Shown here: positions 1 to 7,738 of the stretch, piece after piece
Layout: every line of letters begins with the position of its first letter
How positions within the stretch are numbered: position 1 is the first letter of the stretch
Assembly: GCF_030766825.1 (NCBI RefSeq)
Contig: NZ_JASFDV010000067.1
Span: 1-40,553, forward strand
Reading direction: 5' to 3'
Length of the DNA stretch: 40,553 bases
Source of the DNA: Nocardiopsis sp. CC223A
GTDB lineage: Bacteria; Actinomycetota; Actinomycetes; Streptosporangiales; Streptosporangiaceae
Notes under the pieces: generated by a model
Told to the model about the DNA's origin: nothing
What the model saw: only the letters and a program-made list of their open reading frames with translations
The model's database searches: none
Program-made: the position numbers and the translations under genes

Positions 1-728
1 GCGGCCGCCTCCGGGGCATGGGCCGCCGCCGGGGCCGGGACCGCCGGGGCGGAGGGGTGGCCGGGCCGGTGCGGCCCCGCGGGCAAGGCGGCCTGCGCCC
101 CGGCGGTACCACCGGCCCCGGCGGGGGCGGCCTGCGGGCCGGGCCGGTGTTCGGGCAGGGCCAGGGCCGCCAGCGCGCACACCGCGCACACCGCCACACT
201 GGCCGCACCCACCGCCGCGTACCCGCCCCAGGCCATCACCGGCACCGCCGCCAGGGTGGCCGCACCCACGGCCGCCACCCCCAGGGCCCGGGTCACGCCC
301 ATCACCCGCGCGTAGCGGTCGGCCGCACCCCGGTGGGCGAGCTCGTCGTGGACCAGCGCCTCAAGGGAACCCGAGGACAGGGAGCCGCCCAGCCCCCACA
401 GCACGAACCCCGCGGCGAACGCCCCGTAGCCGGGGGCCAGCAGCCACAGCACGAAGGCGGCGGCGGTGAACACCGGGGCGGCCGCCAGCAGGTACCGGCG
501 CGGGACCACATCGGCCAGGGCCCCGGCGGGCACCGCGGACACCAGGCCCACCCCGGACCAGAGCATGAAGAGGGAACCGATCTGCGCCACCGACAGGCCG
601 TGGTCGGCGAACAGCAGGGCGTACACCGGGTACAGGAGGACGAACTCCTCCGCCGCCGCGTACACGTACAGCGGCCCGGTCAGTCGGAACACACGCGCCC
701 CAAAGGCGCGCGCGGAGTCGAGAGTCAT
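1..728 (-). CDS. MFS transporter, C-terminus beyond the left edge
   Basis: This is the N-terminal part (about 242 residues) of a major facilitator superfamily permease, read leftward from ATG at 728 and open at the window edge. The visible part has about six hydrophobic helices, starting with FRLTGPLYVYAAAEEFVLLY, then a loop with the family motif-A-like GALADVVPRRY and the helix GFVLWGLGGSLSSG. After helix six it enters an Ala/Pro/Gly-rich stretch, the expected central cytoplasmic loop. Drug or metabolite export is the usual role of this type, but no substrate can be read from the sequence. No strong ribosome binding site precedes the ATG. The next gene upstream is the resistance-protein relic on the same strand, so the two could once have formed a resistance locus; that is inference. 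Confidence 0.8.
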   Translation of the reverse strand, partial: MTLDSARAFGARVFRLTGPLYVYAAAEEFVLLYPVYALLFADHGLSVAQIGSLFMLWSGVGLVSAVPAGALADVVPRRYLLAAAPVFTAAAFVLWLLAPGYGAFAAGFVLWGLGGSLSSGSLEALVHDELAHRGAADRYARVMGVTRALGVAAVGAATLAAVPVMAWGGYAAVGAASVAVCAVCALAALALPEHRPGPQAAPAGAGGTAGAQAALPAGPHRPGHPSAPAVPAPAAAHAPEAA

Positions 729-896
729 GGAGGTCTTTCGGTCGAACGTGCAGGGACACCGAACAGCGGTGCCGCCGGGCGGGGCCCGGGCACGGACCGA
801 AGACCGTCGTCGGACTTAACATCGCTTGCGCATGGCACCAGCATACGACGCCCGGCCCCGGCGGGTGCGGGGGCCGGGCGGCGCACGCGCACCGGT

Positions 897-1079
897 TCAG
901 GGGGCGGTGCGCACGGTGATGCCCCGGGCGCGTTCGATGGCGCCGGTGCCGGTACGGGTGTCCCCGCCGTCCGCACCGCCCAGGCGGTCGATGACGCCGC
1001 AGTGGAACAGCGGGCGCTCGGTCAGGCCGGTCTCACCGGCGTCGGCACGGGCGACGATTCCGATGTTCACAACGGACAA
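897..1079 (-). pseudogene. Truncated relic of a tetracycline-resistance ribosomal protection protein (TetM/OtrA type)
   Basis: A 60-residue ORF starts at TTG 1079. It aligns from its first residue with the G-domain start of ribosomal protection GTPases: NIGIVARADAGETGLTER matches the family pattern NIGxxAHVDAGKTxLTE. The next residues, GVIDRLGGADGGDTRTG and ERARGITVRTA, match the following region up to the G2 loop, and then a stop follows. Full proteins are about 640 residues. The P-loop is broken: the invariant Lys is Glu16, the following Thr/Ser is Gly18 and the His before the Asp is Arg11, so GTP binding is not expected. A decayed resistance gene is the simplest reading; a conserved small regulatory peptide is the alternative. 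Confidence 0.6.
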
Positions 1080-1215
1080 GAGGCGTTTCCCCCGGAGATA
1101 CGGGAGCAGATGAGCCGAGGTGCTCCGTGACGCCGCCGCATGCCGCTCCCCTGTCTCTCCGGGCCCGGTGAACGCCCCCGATCATGCACCCCCCACCCCG
1201 GCGCACGTCGCACAC

Positions 1216-1254
1216 CGTCACCTCTCGGTCACCCAACGTCGGATGATGTTCACC
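1216..1254 (+). promoter_or_regulatory. Candidate PHO box upstream of phoD
   Basis: CGTCACC at 1216-1222 and GGTCACC at 1227-1233 are spaced exactly 11 bases apart, and GTTCACC lies at 1248-1254. Streptomyces PhoP binds direct repeats of an 11-base unit resembling GTTCACC. The position, about 95-130 bases before the phosphatase start, fits. The match was made by eye, and the third unit is one base off register. Confidence 0.45.
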
Positions 1255-1348
1255 CCGGGATGGTTGGGGTGTTCGGCTCCCTGTGGCCGGATGGATCGCG
1301 GCCCCGCCACCCCCGGCGGACACCGTCCCCGCACCGAGGAGAACCCCC

Positions 1349-2902
1349 ATGCCGGGCACCCCCCGCACCCCCATCACCCGCCGCCGCATCCTGACCGGCG
1401 GCGCCGCCCTGGGCACCGCGGCCCTGGTGGGCGCCGCCCCCTGGGGCGCCACCGCCACCGCCGCACCCCGCACCACCCCCGTCGCCGACCCCTTCACCCT
1501 GGGCGTCGCCTCCGGCGACCCCGACCACAACAGCGTCGTGCTGTGGACCCGCCTGGCCCCCGACCCGCTCGCCCAGGACGGCCGCGGCGGCATGCCCGAC
1601 CGGGCCGTCGACGTCCAATGGCAGATCGCCGAGGACGCACGGTTCACCCGCGTCACCGCCTCGGGCACCGCCACCACCGGCCCCCGGGACGCCCACGCCG
1701 TCCACATCGAGGCCCGCGGGCTGCGCCCCGGCGCCCACTACCACTACCGGTTCCGCGTCGGCACCCACATCAGCCCCGTCGGACGCACCCGCACCACCCC
1801 CGCCCCCGGCGCCCGGGTGGACCGGTTCGCGTTCGCGTTCGCCAGCTGCCAGAGCTTCACCCACGGCCACTACACCGCCCAGCGCCACCTCGCCGACGAG
1901 GACCTGGACCTGGTCGCGTTCCTGGGCGACTACATCTACGAGACCGGCGATGCCGGAGCGGTGGGCCGCCCCCACGTCCCGGCCCGCGAAGTGCGGACCC
2001 TGGCCGAGTACCGGGTCCGCCACGCCCAGTACAAGGCCGACACCGACCTCCAGGCCGCCCACGCCGCGTTCCCCTGGGCGGTGGTCTTCGACGACCACGA
2101 ACTGGAGAACAACTGGGCCGACGACCACCCCTACCGCGGCGAGCCCTCCGAGGAGTTCACCCAACGCCGCGCCGACGCCCTGAAGGCCTACTACGAGCAC
2201 ATGCCGCTGCGGCCCGCCCAGCGCCCGCAGGGCCCGGACCTGCACCTGTACCGGCGGTTGTCGTTCGGGCGGCTGGCACGGCTGCACCTGCTCGACACCC
2301 GCCAGTACCGCGACGTGCAGTCGCGCCCGGACCGCGAGGACCCCGACCGCACCCTGCTGGGCGCCGACCAGAAGCGGTGGCTGCTGGAGGAGCTGTCCTC
2401 CTCCCGGGCCCAGTGGAACGTGCTCGCCCAGCAGGTGTTCTTCTCCCAGCGCGACTTCACCGCCGGGGACGCCGAGGGCTTCAGCGACGACGCCTGGGAC
2501 AACTACAAGGTGGAACGCGACCAGGTCCGCGACCACCTGGCCGACGTGCGCAACCCCGTGGTGATCACCGGGGACGTGCACGCCAACTACGTGGTCGACG
2601 TCAAGGCCGACTTCGACGACCCGGCCTCGGCCACGGTGGCCACCGAACTGGTGGGGACCTCCTTCACCAGCGGCGGCGACGGCACCGACCACAACCCCGG
2701 CGACGCGGTGCAGCTGGCCGAGAACCCGCACATCAAGTTCATCAACAGAAAACGCGGCTACGTGAGGAACACGGTGACGCCCACCGAGTGGACGGCCGAC
2801 TACCGGATCGTGGACCGTGTGTCGACGCCGGGGGCGCCCATCACCGACCGGGCCCGGTTCACCATCGCCGACGGCGTCCCCGGAGCGGTCCCCCAGGGGT
2901 GA
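1349..2902 (+). CDS. phoD: PhoD-family alkaline phosphatase/phosphodiesterase, Tat-exported
   Basis: This 517-residue secreted phosphoesterase releases phosphate from organic esters outside the cell. ATG 1349 is chosen because GAGGAG (1336-1341) sits just before it and the product then begins with a twin-arginine signal: RRRIL at residues 11-15, followed by a hydrophobic Ala/Gly stretch ending near TATAAP. The PhoD N-terminal domain begins at GVASGDPDHNSVVLWTRL (about residue 52). The metallophosphatase core shows FASCQSF (about 167), FLGDYIYET (about 190), FDDHELENNWADD (about 246) and ITGDVHANY (about 405), which carry the metal-binding Asp, Asn and His residues. Length fits the family. A possible PHO box lies upstream and a strong hairpin follows. 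A second Tat phosphoesterase lies at 5939, so the region looks devoted to phosphate scavenging. Confidence 0.95.
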   Translation: MPGTPRTPITRRRILTGGAALGTAALVGAAPWGATATAAPRTTPVADPFTLGVASGDPDHNSVVLWTRLAPDPLAQDGRGGMPDRAVDVQWQIAEDARFTRVTASGTATTGPRDAHAVHIEARGLRPGAHYHYRFRVGTHISPVGRTRTTPAPGARVDRFAFAFASCQSFTHGHYTAQRHLADEDLDLVAFLGDYIYETGDAGAVGRPHVPAREVRTLAEYRVRHAQYKADTDLQAAHAAFPWAVVFDDHELENNWADDHPYRGEPSEEFTQRRADALKAYYEHMPLRPAQRPQGPDLHLYRRLSFGRLARLHLLDTRQYRDVQSRPDREDPDRTLLGADQKRWLLEELSSSRAQWNVLAQQVFFSQRDFTAGDAEGFSDDAWDNYKVERDQVRDHLADVRNPVVITGDVHANYVVDVKADFDDPASATVATELVGTSFTSGGDGTDHNPGDAVQLAENPHIKFINRKRGYVRNTVTPTEWTADYRIVDRVSTPGAPITDRARFTIADGVPGAVPQG

Positions 2903-2909
2903 GGCACCG

Positions 2910-2940
2910 CGTGGGCCCGCCGCCGGGCGGCGGGCCCACG
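2910..2940. terminator. Hairpin terminator between convergent phoD and DtxR-family genes
   Basis: A near-perfect inverted repeat has arms of about 14-15 bases (outer part CGTGGGCCCGCC / GGCGGGCCCACG). It lies between the stop at 2902 and the convergent stop at 2943. There is no T-tract, as is common in very GC-rich actinomycetes. It is probably bidirectional. Confidence 0.7.
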
Positions 2941-2942
2941 GG

Positions 2943-3641
2943 TCACGACTCGTCGGGGGCGATCCACAGGGCCTCGGCGGCCACCAGACCCAGCGACCGG
3001 TCCCGGTCCCGGGCGTCGGCGTCGGCGCGCACGGCGATGCGCAGCGACCCCGCGAAGGGCTGGCGCTCCACCACCCGCACCGTCATCCCGATGCCGATCT
3101 CGATGTCGGCCAGGTACCGCAACAGGTCGGGATCGGTGTCGTTGACCCGCACGATGGTGCCCTCCACCCCCTCGTCGGCCTCCGACAACAGCACCGAGGG
3201 CCGCTCCACCACCCGGCCGTCCGTGGTGGGGATGGGGTCGCCGTGCGGGTCGACCACCGGATCGCCCAGGTAGGAAGCGATGCGGTCGACGAACTTGTCC
3301 GAGACCACGTGCTCCAGGATCTCGGCCTCGTCGTGCACCTCGTCCCAGGAGTAGCCCAGCGCCGCCACCAGGTACGTCTCCAGCAAACGGTGGCGGCGCA
3401 GCACCGACAGGGCCGCCTTGGTGCCCTCCTCCGTCAACCGCACCGACCCGTAGCGGCGGTGGTCGACCAGGCCCAGCTCACCGAGTTTGCGCAGCATCCC
3501 CGACACGGAGGAGTTGGAGACGGACAGCCGCTCGGCCATGCCGGAGATGGTGACCGGACCGGTGCCGCGCTCCTGGAGGTCGTAGATGACCTTCACGTAG
3601 TCCTCAACCGACGTGGACGGTCGTGTCGGGGTGTTGTTCAT
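2943..3641 (-). CDS. DtxR-family metalloregulator, predicted manganese-responsive
   Basis: A 232-residue three-domain repressor: winged helix (residues 10-70), metal-binding dimerisation domain (71-145) and a C-terminal FeoA/SH3-like domain (150-232). The helix MAERLSVSNSSVSGMLRKLG is the DNA-recognition region. Ancillary-site ligands H84, E88 and H103 are kept. At the regulatory site the iron-type Met10 and Cys102 of DtxR are replaced by D14 and E107, followed by E110-H111. Acidic residues at these places are the hallmark of manganese-sensing MntR proteins rather than IdeR, so manganese homeostasis is the likely job; this rests on aligned positions, not data. ATG 3641 gives the normal family start; the frame stays open upstream, but that part has no family match. 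No metal transporter lies nearby, so targets are elsewhere. Confidence 0.88.
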   Translation of the reverse strand: MNNTPTRPSTSVEDYVKVIYDLQERGTGPVTISGMAERLSVSNSSVSGMLRKLGELGLVDHRRYGSVRLTEEGTKAALSVLRRHRLLETYLVAALGYSWDEVHDEAEILEHVVSDKFVDRIASYLGDPVVDPHGDPIPTTDGRVVERPSVLLSEADEGVEGTIVRVNDTDPDLLRYLADIEIGIGMTVRVVERQPFAGSLRIAVRADADARDRDRSLGLVAAEALWIAPDES

Positions 3642-4086
3642 GCTCGTAACCGTATCGCGGACCACCCACGCGCCACGATTTCCGCACCGCCCCCGTCGCC
3701 CGCGGCCGCGGACTCGGTCGGCGGCGAAGGACGGACCGCGGGCGGTCGGCTCCTCCTCTGGGATGCGGATCGCCTCGGGGCCCATCCCGTGGGTCGTCAA
3801 CAGGTCCTTCGCGGTGACCCGGATGAGCCGGTCGTAGCGCGTGCAGCCGTGGGCGGCCGGCTCGCGCGGGGCCACCTCGCCCATCCGCGCGGGGAACTCC
3901 GTGGGCGGTGCGCCCTCCCGCCCGCCCATGGCGCCCTCCGGGGTCGGCGGCGCGCCCCCTGCGGGCCTGATCCGGGCCCGGGGGGTGCGCCGGGTTCCCT
4001 CCCGGGCGCACCGCCCGGGCCCGCGGGACCGCTCCCCGGACCGGCCCCACCGGGCACCCGCCGGGGCGGCACCGGACCACCGGGGG
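3642..4086. other. Intergenic stretch without a supportable gene
   Basis: About 445 bases separate the DtxR-family start from the zinc-ribbon stop. Frames stay open here because of the extreme GC content, and the DtxR frame runs on upstream, but no product resembles a known family and no start has a convincing ribosome binding site. The part near 4010-4085 is rich in short GC hairpins that could end the zinc-ribbon transcript. The first bases before the DtxR start should hold its promoter, but I see no clear palindrome. Confidence 0.5.
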
Positions 4087-4284
4087 TCAGGCCGGGCAGC
4101 CCGGGACCAGGTCGGGGCGCCCGCGCGAGACGATGCGCGCCCCCGCCGCGCCGACCTCGCGCACCTGTAGGGAGCCGCACGCGCAGCGCGCCCACACGGT
4201 CAGCCCCGCGGCGGTGGCGTGCCGGGACACCACACGAAAGAGCTGGGAGTCGGGCCAACCGCAGTGCGGGCATGTGCTCGTCAT
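4087..4284 (-). CDS. Small zinc-ribbon protein
   Basis: A 65-residue protein starting at ATG 4284, preceded at a short distance by AAGGAA. It begins TSTCPHCGWPDSQLF and later has WARCACGSLQVR. The pairs CPHC and CAC, about 27 residues apart, fit a rubredoxin-like zinc knuckle holding one metal ion. No signal or membrane segment is visible. It is divergent from the LysR gene at 4391, and the roughly 100 bases between them hold two palindromes, so both may share control. Its function is unknown; nucleic-acid or protein binding is usual for such ribbons. It resembles in general style, not in sequence, the DUF6510 protein at 9428. Confidence 0.65.
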   Translation of the reverse strand: MTSTCPHCGWPDSQLFRVVSRHATAAGLTVWARCACGSLQVREVGAAGARIVSRGRPDLVPGCPA

Positions 4285-4341
4285 CGTCGTACTCGTTCCT
4301 TCTCGCCGGAGCCGGACCCCTCCAGCCTCCCCCCACGAACC

Positions 4342-4372
4342 TTCAATGTCCACGTTGAATTTCTGGACCAGA
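4342..4372. promoter_or_regulatory. Paired palindromes in the zinc-ribbon/LysR divergent promoter
   Basis: An imperfect inverted repeat has arms TTCAATG and CGTTGAA (4342-4348 / 4353-4359). Two bases on is a perfect 11-base palindrome, TCTGGACCAGA (4362-4372), lying 18 bases before the LysR ATG. The region is AT-rich compared with its surroundings. LysR proteins usually bind such dyads in divergent promoters, so autoregulation is plausible. Confidence 0.5.
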
Positions 4373-4390
4373 CCATGAAGCATTAGCTAC

Positions 4391-5308
4391 ATGATCGATC
4401 TACGGCGCCTGCGCGTCCTCCGCGCCGTCGCCCACTACGGAACCGTCACCGCCGCCGCCGACGCCCTGCACATGACCACCTCGGCCGCCTCCCAACAGGT
4501 CCGCCTGCTCGCCAGGGAACTGGACGTGCCCCTGCTGGAACCCCGCGGCCGCGGGGTACGGCTCACCCCGGCCGCCCACGACCTGCTCACCCACGCCGAC
4601 GACATCACCGCCCGCTGGGAACGGGCCGAGATCCAGATCCGCGGCCTGGGCACCGAACCCGCCGGACCGCTGCGCATCGCCTGCTTCCCCGTGGTGATGT
4701 CGCGCCTGCTCGCCCCCATGGCCGCACAACTGTCGGCCGCCCACCCCCGCCTGGACATCCGCCTGTCCGAGGCCGAACCCGAACGCGCCCTGGACCTGCT
4801 CTTCCAGGGCGAGGTCGAACTGGCCGTCATCGAGGCCGCCCCCGGCGTACCGCCGCCCACCGACACCCGGTTCGACCAGACACCGCTGCTGGACGACGTC
4901 CTGGACCTGGTGGTACCGCACGGCCACCCCCTGGCCGACCGCACCGAGGTACCCCTGGCCGAGGCCGCCGACCAGACCTGGGTCCTGCCGCCCCCGGACT
5001 CCACCTGCCGCGCGCACACCGTGTCGGCCTGCGGCGCGGCCGGATTCACCCCCCACGGACCCCACCAGGCCCGGGAATGGACCGCGGTCGCCGCCCTGGT
5101 CGCCCACGGACTGGGCGTGGCGCTCATCCCCCGCCTGGCCGACCTGCCCGAACTGCCCATCGCGCGCATCCCCTTGCAGGGCAGGCCGGCCCCGGCACGC
5201 AAGATCCTGACCTGCACCCGCACGGGCTCGCGCACCCACCCCGCGGTCAACGCCGCCCTGGACCGCCTCACCCGCCTGGCCGCCCCCTTCACCGACCCCC
5301 ACCGGTGA
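4391..5308 (+). CDS. LysR-family transcriptional regulator
   Basis: A 305-residue LysR-type regulator. The winged helix occupies residues 1-60: LRRLRVLRAVAHYGTVTAAA begins it, followed by the recognition helix in TTSAASQQVRLLARELDVPL. The effector-binding periplasmic-fold domain covers about 90-295, with the hinge segment AGPLRIACFPVVMSRLLAP. Length is standard. It is divergent from the small zinc-ribbon gene, with two palindromes between, and is followed after about 50 bases by a GNAT acetyltransferase on the same strand. The effector cannot be read from the sequence; the LysR protein could control the ribbon, the GNAT or both. Confidence 0.93.
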   Translation: MIDLRRLRVLRAVAHYGTVTAAADALHMTTSAASQQVRLLARELDVPLLEPRGRGVRLTPAAHDLLTHADDITARWERAEIQIRGLGTEPAGPLRIACFPVVMSRLLAPMAAQLSAAHPRLDIRLSEAEPERALDLLFQGEVELAVIEAAPGVPPPTDTRFDQTPLLDDVLDLVVPHGHPLADRTEVPLAEAADQTWVLPPPDSTCRAHTVSACGAAGFTPHGPHQAREWTAVAALVAHGLGVALIPRLADLPELPIARIPLQGRPAPARKILTCTRTGSRTHPAVNAALDRLTRLAAPFTDPHR

Positions 5309-5361
5309 ACCGCACCCTCCCGCACAACGGGTGCGCACCCTCACACCCCGAAAGGCCCGAC

Positions 5362-5826
5362 ATGGCACCCGACATCACCACCGGCACCACCGCCGACCAC
5401 CCCGCCTGCGCCGACCTGTGGACCGCCGCCATCGCCCACCGCGACGGCACCGCCCCCGACCCGGCGGTGCACGCCCGCGCCCTGCGCAAACTCCTGCACA
5501 CACCCCGCCTGCTCCTGGTCCTTCGCGACCCGGACCGCCCACCGGGCGGCTACACCCTCACCCACCTGCCCACCGGCACCGACCGCACCGCCCACCTGAC
5601 CCACATCGCCATCGCCCCCGCCCTCCAGGGCGGCGGCCGGGGACGCCGCCTCCTGGAGGCCACCCTGGCCCGCCTGGCCGAAACAGCCGACGCCGTCACC
5701 CTCCAGGTCCTGCACACCAACACCACCGCCCGCGCCCTGTACGAATCCACCGGCTGGCACCCGGTCGCCCACACCCGCTTCGCCGACTCCGGCCGCCCCG
5801 CCGTCCTCTACCGCAAGACCCTGTGA
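5362..5826 (+). CDS. GNAT-family N-acetyltransferase
   Basis: A 154-residue single-domain acetyltransferase. ATG 5362 follows GAAAGG at a suitable distance. The acetyl-CoA loop is visible in HIAIAPALQGGGRGRRLLEA (motif A, with Q-x-x-G-x-G/R) and motif B in LQVLHTNTTARALYESTGWH. The N-terminal half carries an ADLWTAAIAHRDG segment typical of this family. The acceptor is unknown: an amino group of a small molecule, a drug or a protein are all possible. It probably shares a transcript with the LysR gene just upstream (53 bases between). Confidence 0.88.
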   Translation: MAPDITTGTTADHPACADLWTAAIAHRDGTAPDPAVHARALRKLLHTPRLLLVLRDPDRPPGGYTLTHLPTGTDRTAHLTHIAIAPALQGGGRGRRLLEATLARLAETADAVTLQVLHTNTTARALYESTGWHPVAHTRFADSGRPAVLYRKTL

Positions 5827-5842
5827 CCACCACGCCCGCCGT

Positions 5843-5860
5843 GTCCACCGACCGTTCACA
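5843..5860 (+). promoter_or_regulatory. Weak two-unit PHO-box candidate upstream of the nucleotidase
   Basis: GTCCACC (5843-5849) and GTTCACA (5854-5860) are spaced 11 bases apart, about 80-95 bases before the nucleotidase start. This is the spacing of PhoP direct repeats. With only two units, one of them imperfect, it is a weak candidate on its own; the similar site before phoD makes it worth listing. Confidence 0.3.
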
Positions 5861-5938
5861 CACGCCCGCTTCCCCCACGGCACCGGACCCATTACCGTGT
5901 GTGGCTTCGCCCCGCTCGAAACCCCCGGGAGAAGCCCC

Positions 5939-7738
5939 ATGACGAAGGAGCCCACCATCTCGCGACGCGGAGCCCTGGGCGGCCTGAGCGCCGCCGGCGC
6001 CCTGGCCCTGGCCGGCTGGCCCACCCCCGCCGCCGCATCCCCCACACGCGAGGCCCTCATCACCGTGATGGGCACCTCCGACCTGCACGGCCACTGCCTC
6101 AACTGGGACTACTACAAGGACAGCGCGTACTCCGACGCCGACGGCGACCACATCGGCATCGCCAAAGCCGCCGCCCTCGTCGAACGGATCCGCTCAGAGC
6201 GCGGCCGCAACAACACCCTGCTCTTCGACTCCGGCGACACCATCCAGGGCGCCCCGCTGGCCACCTACTACAGCGTCGTCGAACCCATCACCGAGACCGG
6301 CGAGACACACCCCATGGCCCGCGCCATGAACGCCCTGGACTACGACGCCGTCACCCTGGGCAACCACGAGTTCAACTACGGCCTGGACCACCTGGACACC
6401 TGGATCTCCCAGATGGACGCACCCGCCCTGGCCGCCAACGCCGTCCACCACGGCACCACCGACCCCGCCTACAAGCCCTACACCCTCAAACGCCTCAAGG
6501 TCGACTGCACGAACAAGCCCAGCACCCAGCCCCTCACCATCGGCGTGCTGGGCCTGACCAACCCCGGCTCGGCCATCTGGGACCGCCACCACGTCCAGGG
6601 CCGCCTGGACTTCCTCGACCTGGTCGACACCGCCCGCCGCTGGGTGCCCGTCATGCGCCGCGAAGGCGCCGACATCGTCATCGTCAGCGCCCACGCCGGC
6701 GACAGCGGATCCTCCTCCTACCAGGGCGACGTGCCCGTGGAGAACGCCTCCGCCCTGGTCGCCGCACAGGTCCCGGGCATCGACGCCATCCTGTTCGGCC
6801 ACGCCCACCGGGAGGTCCCCGAACGGTTCGTCACCAACGAACAAACCGGCGAGCAGGTCCTGATGACCATGCCCTCCTACTGGGGGCGGCGCCTGTCCGT
6901 CATGGACCTGGCCCTGCGCCGCGAACGCGGCCGCTGGCGGGTGGTGTCCAAGAGCGCCCTGACCCTCAACGCCAACACCGTCGAGGAGGACCCCCGCATC
7001 GCCGCCCTGGTCGCCGACCAGCACGCCACCACCGTCGCCTACGTCAACCAGGTCGTCGCCACCAGCACCGAGGAGCTCAGCGCCGCCACCGCCTGCTGGA
7101 CCGACACCGCCATCGTCGACTTCGTCCACAAGGTCCAGGCCGACACCGTGGCCGCCGCCATCGCCCACACCCCCGAGGCCGACCTGCCGGTGCTGTCCAT
7201 CGCCGCACCCTTCAGCCGCTCCGCGGTCTTCCCCGCCGGCGACCTGAGCATCCGCGACATCGCCGCCCTGTACATCTACGACAACACCCTGCTCGCCTCG
7301 GTGCTCACCGGCGCCCAGGTCCGCGACTACCTGGAACACTCCGCCCGCTACTACCGGCAGGTCCCCGCCACCGGGGACGTCGACCCGGCCGATGTGACCA
7401 ACGCCGACGGCATCCCCGACTACAACTGCGACCAGCTCGCCGGCGTCGACTACACCCTGGACGTGTCCCGCCCCGCCGGGCGGCGCGTGAGCTCCCTGAC
7501 CCTGGACGGGACCGAGGTCACCGACGACCAGCGGTTCGTGGTGGCGGTCAACAACTACCGCCAGTCCGGCGGCGGCGCCTTCCCGCACATCGTGGACGCA
7601 CCCGTGGTCCACAACGCCCAACGGGAGATCCGCCAGGCGCTCATCGACCACGCCACCGGTGTGCAGGTCATCGACCCGGCCGACTTCCACACCGTCAACT
7701 GGCACCTGGTCCGCGAGGGCGCCCCGCTCTTCCCCTGA
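5939..7738 (+). CDS. Tat-exported bifunctional nucleotidase (CpdB/UshA type)
   Basis: A 599-residue extracellular metallophosphoesterase expected to hydrolyse 2',3'-cyclic nucleotides and/or 3'- or 5'-nucleotides to nucleosides and phosphate. ATG 5939 follows GGGAGAAG. Residues 8-34 are a twin-arginine signal (SRRGALGG, then a hydrophobic stretch to PAAAS). The N-terminal metallophosphatase domain has MGTSDLHGH (D48, H50), FDSGDTIQG (D100), LGNHEFNYG (N142, H143), VSAHAGD and LFGHAHRE. LGNHEFNYG is closer to CpdB than to UshA. The C-terminal substrate domain contains NNYRQSGGGAFPHI, whose aromatic residue stacks on the base. With phoD at 1349 it suggests phosphate recovery from nucleic acids. 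Confidence 0.92.
   Translation: MTKEPTISRRGALGGLSAAGALALAGWPTPAAASPTREALITVMGTSDLHGHCLNWDYYKDSAYSDADGDHIGIAKAAALVERIRSERGRNNTLLFDSGDTIQGAPLATYYSVVEPITETGETHPMARAMNALDYDAVTLGNHEFNYGLDHLDTWISQMDAPALAANAVHHGTTDPAYKPYTLKRLKVDCTNKPSTQPLTIGVLGLTNPGSAIWDRHHVQGRLDFLDLVDTARRWVPVMRREGADIVIVSAHAGDSGSSSYQGDVPVENASALVAAQVPGIDAILFGHAHREVPERFVTNEQTGEQVLMTMPSYWGRRLSVMDLALRRERGRWRVVSKSALTLNANTVEEDPRIAALVADQHATTVAYVNQVVATSTEELSAATACWTDTAIVDFVHKVQADTVAAAIAHTPEADLPVLSIAAPFSRSAVFPAGDLSIRDIAALYIYDNTLLASVLTGAQVRDYLEHSARYYRQVPATGDVDPADVTNADGIPDYNCDQLAGVDYTLDVSRPAGRRVSSLTLDGTEVTDDQRFVVAVNNYRQSGGGAFPHIVDAPVVHNAQREIRQALIDHATGVQVIDPADFHTVNWHLVREGAPLFP

Noticed and set aside
1120..3273. 717-residue open frame on the + strand across phoD
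   Set aside because: It is a Pro/Arg/His-rich out-of-frame reading of phoD, whose own frame carries all catalytic motifs.
3642..3929. N-terminal extension of the DtxR-family protein
   Set aside because: The frame is open upstream, but the family starts at ATG 3641 and the extension has no similarity or start signal.
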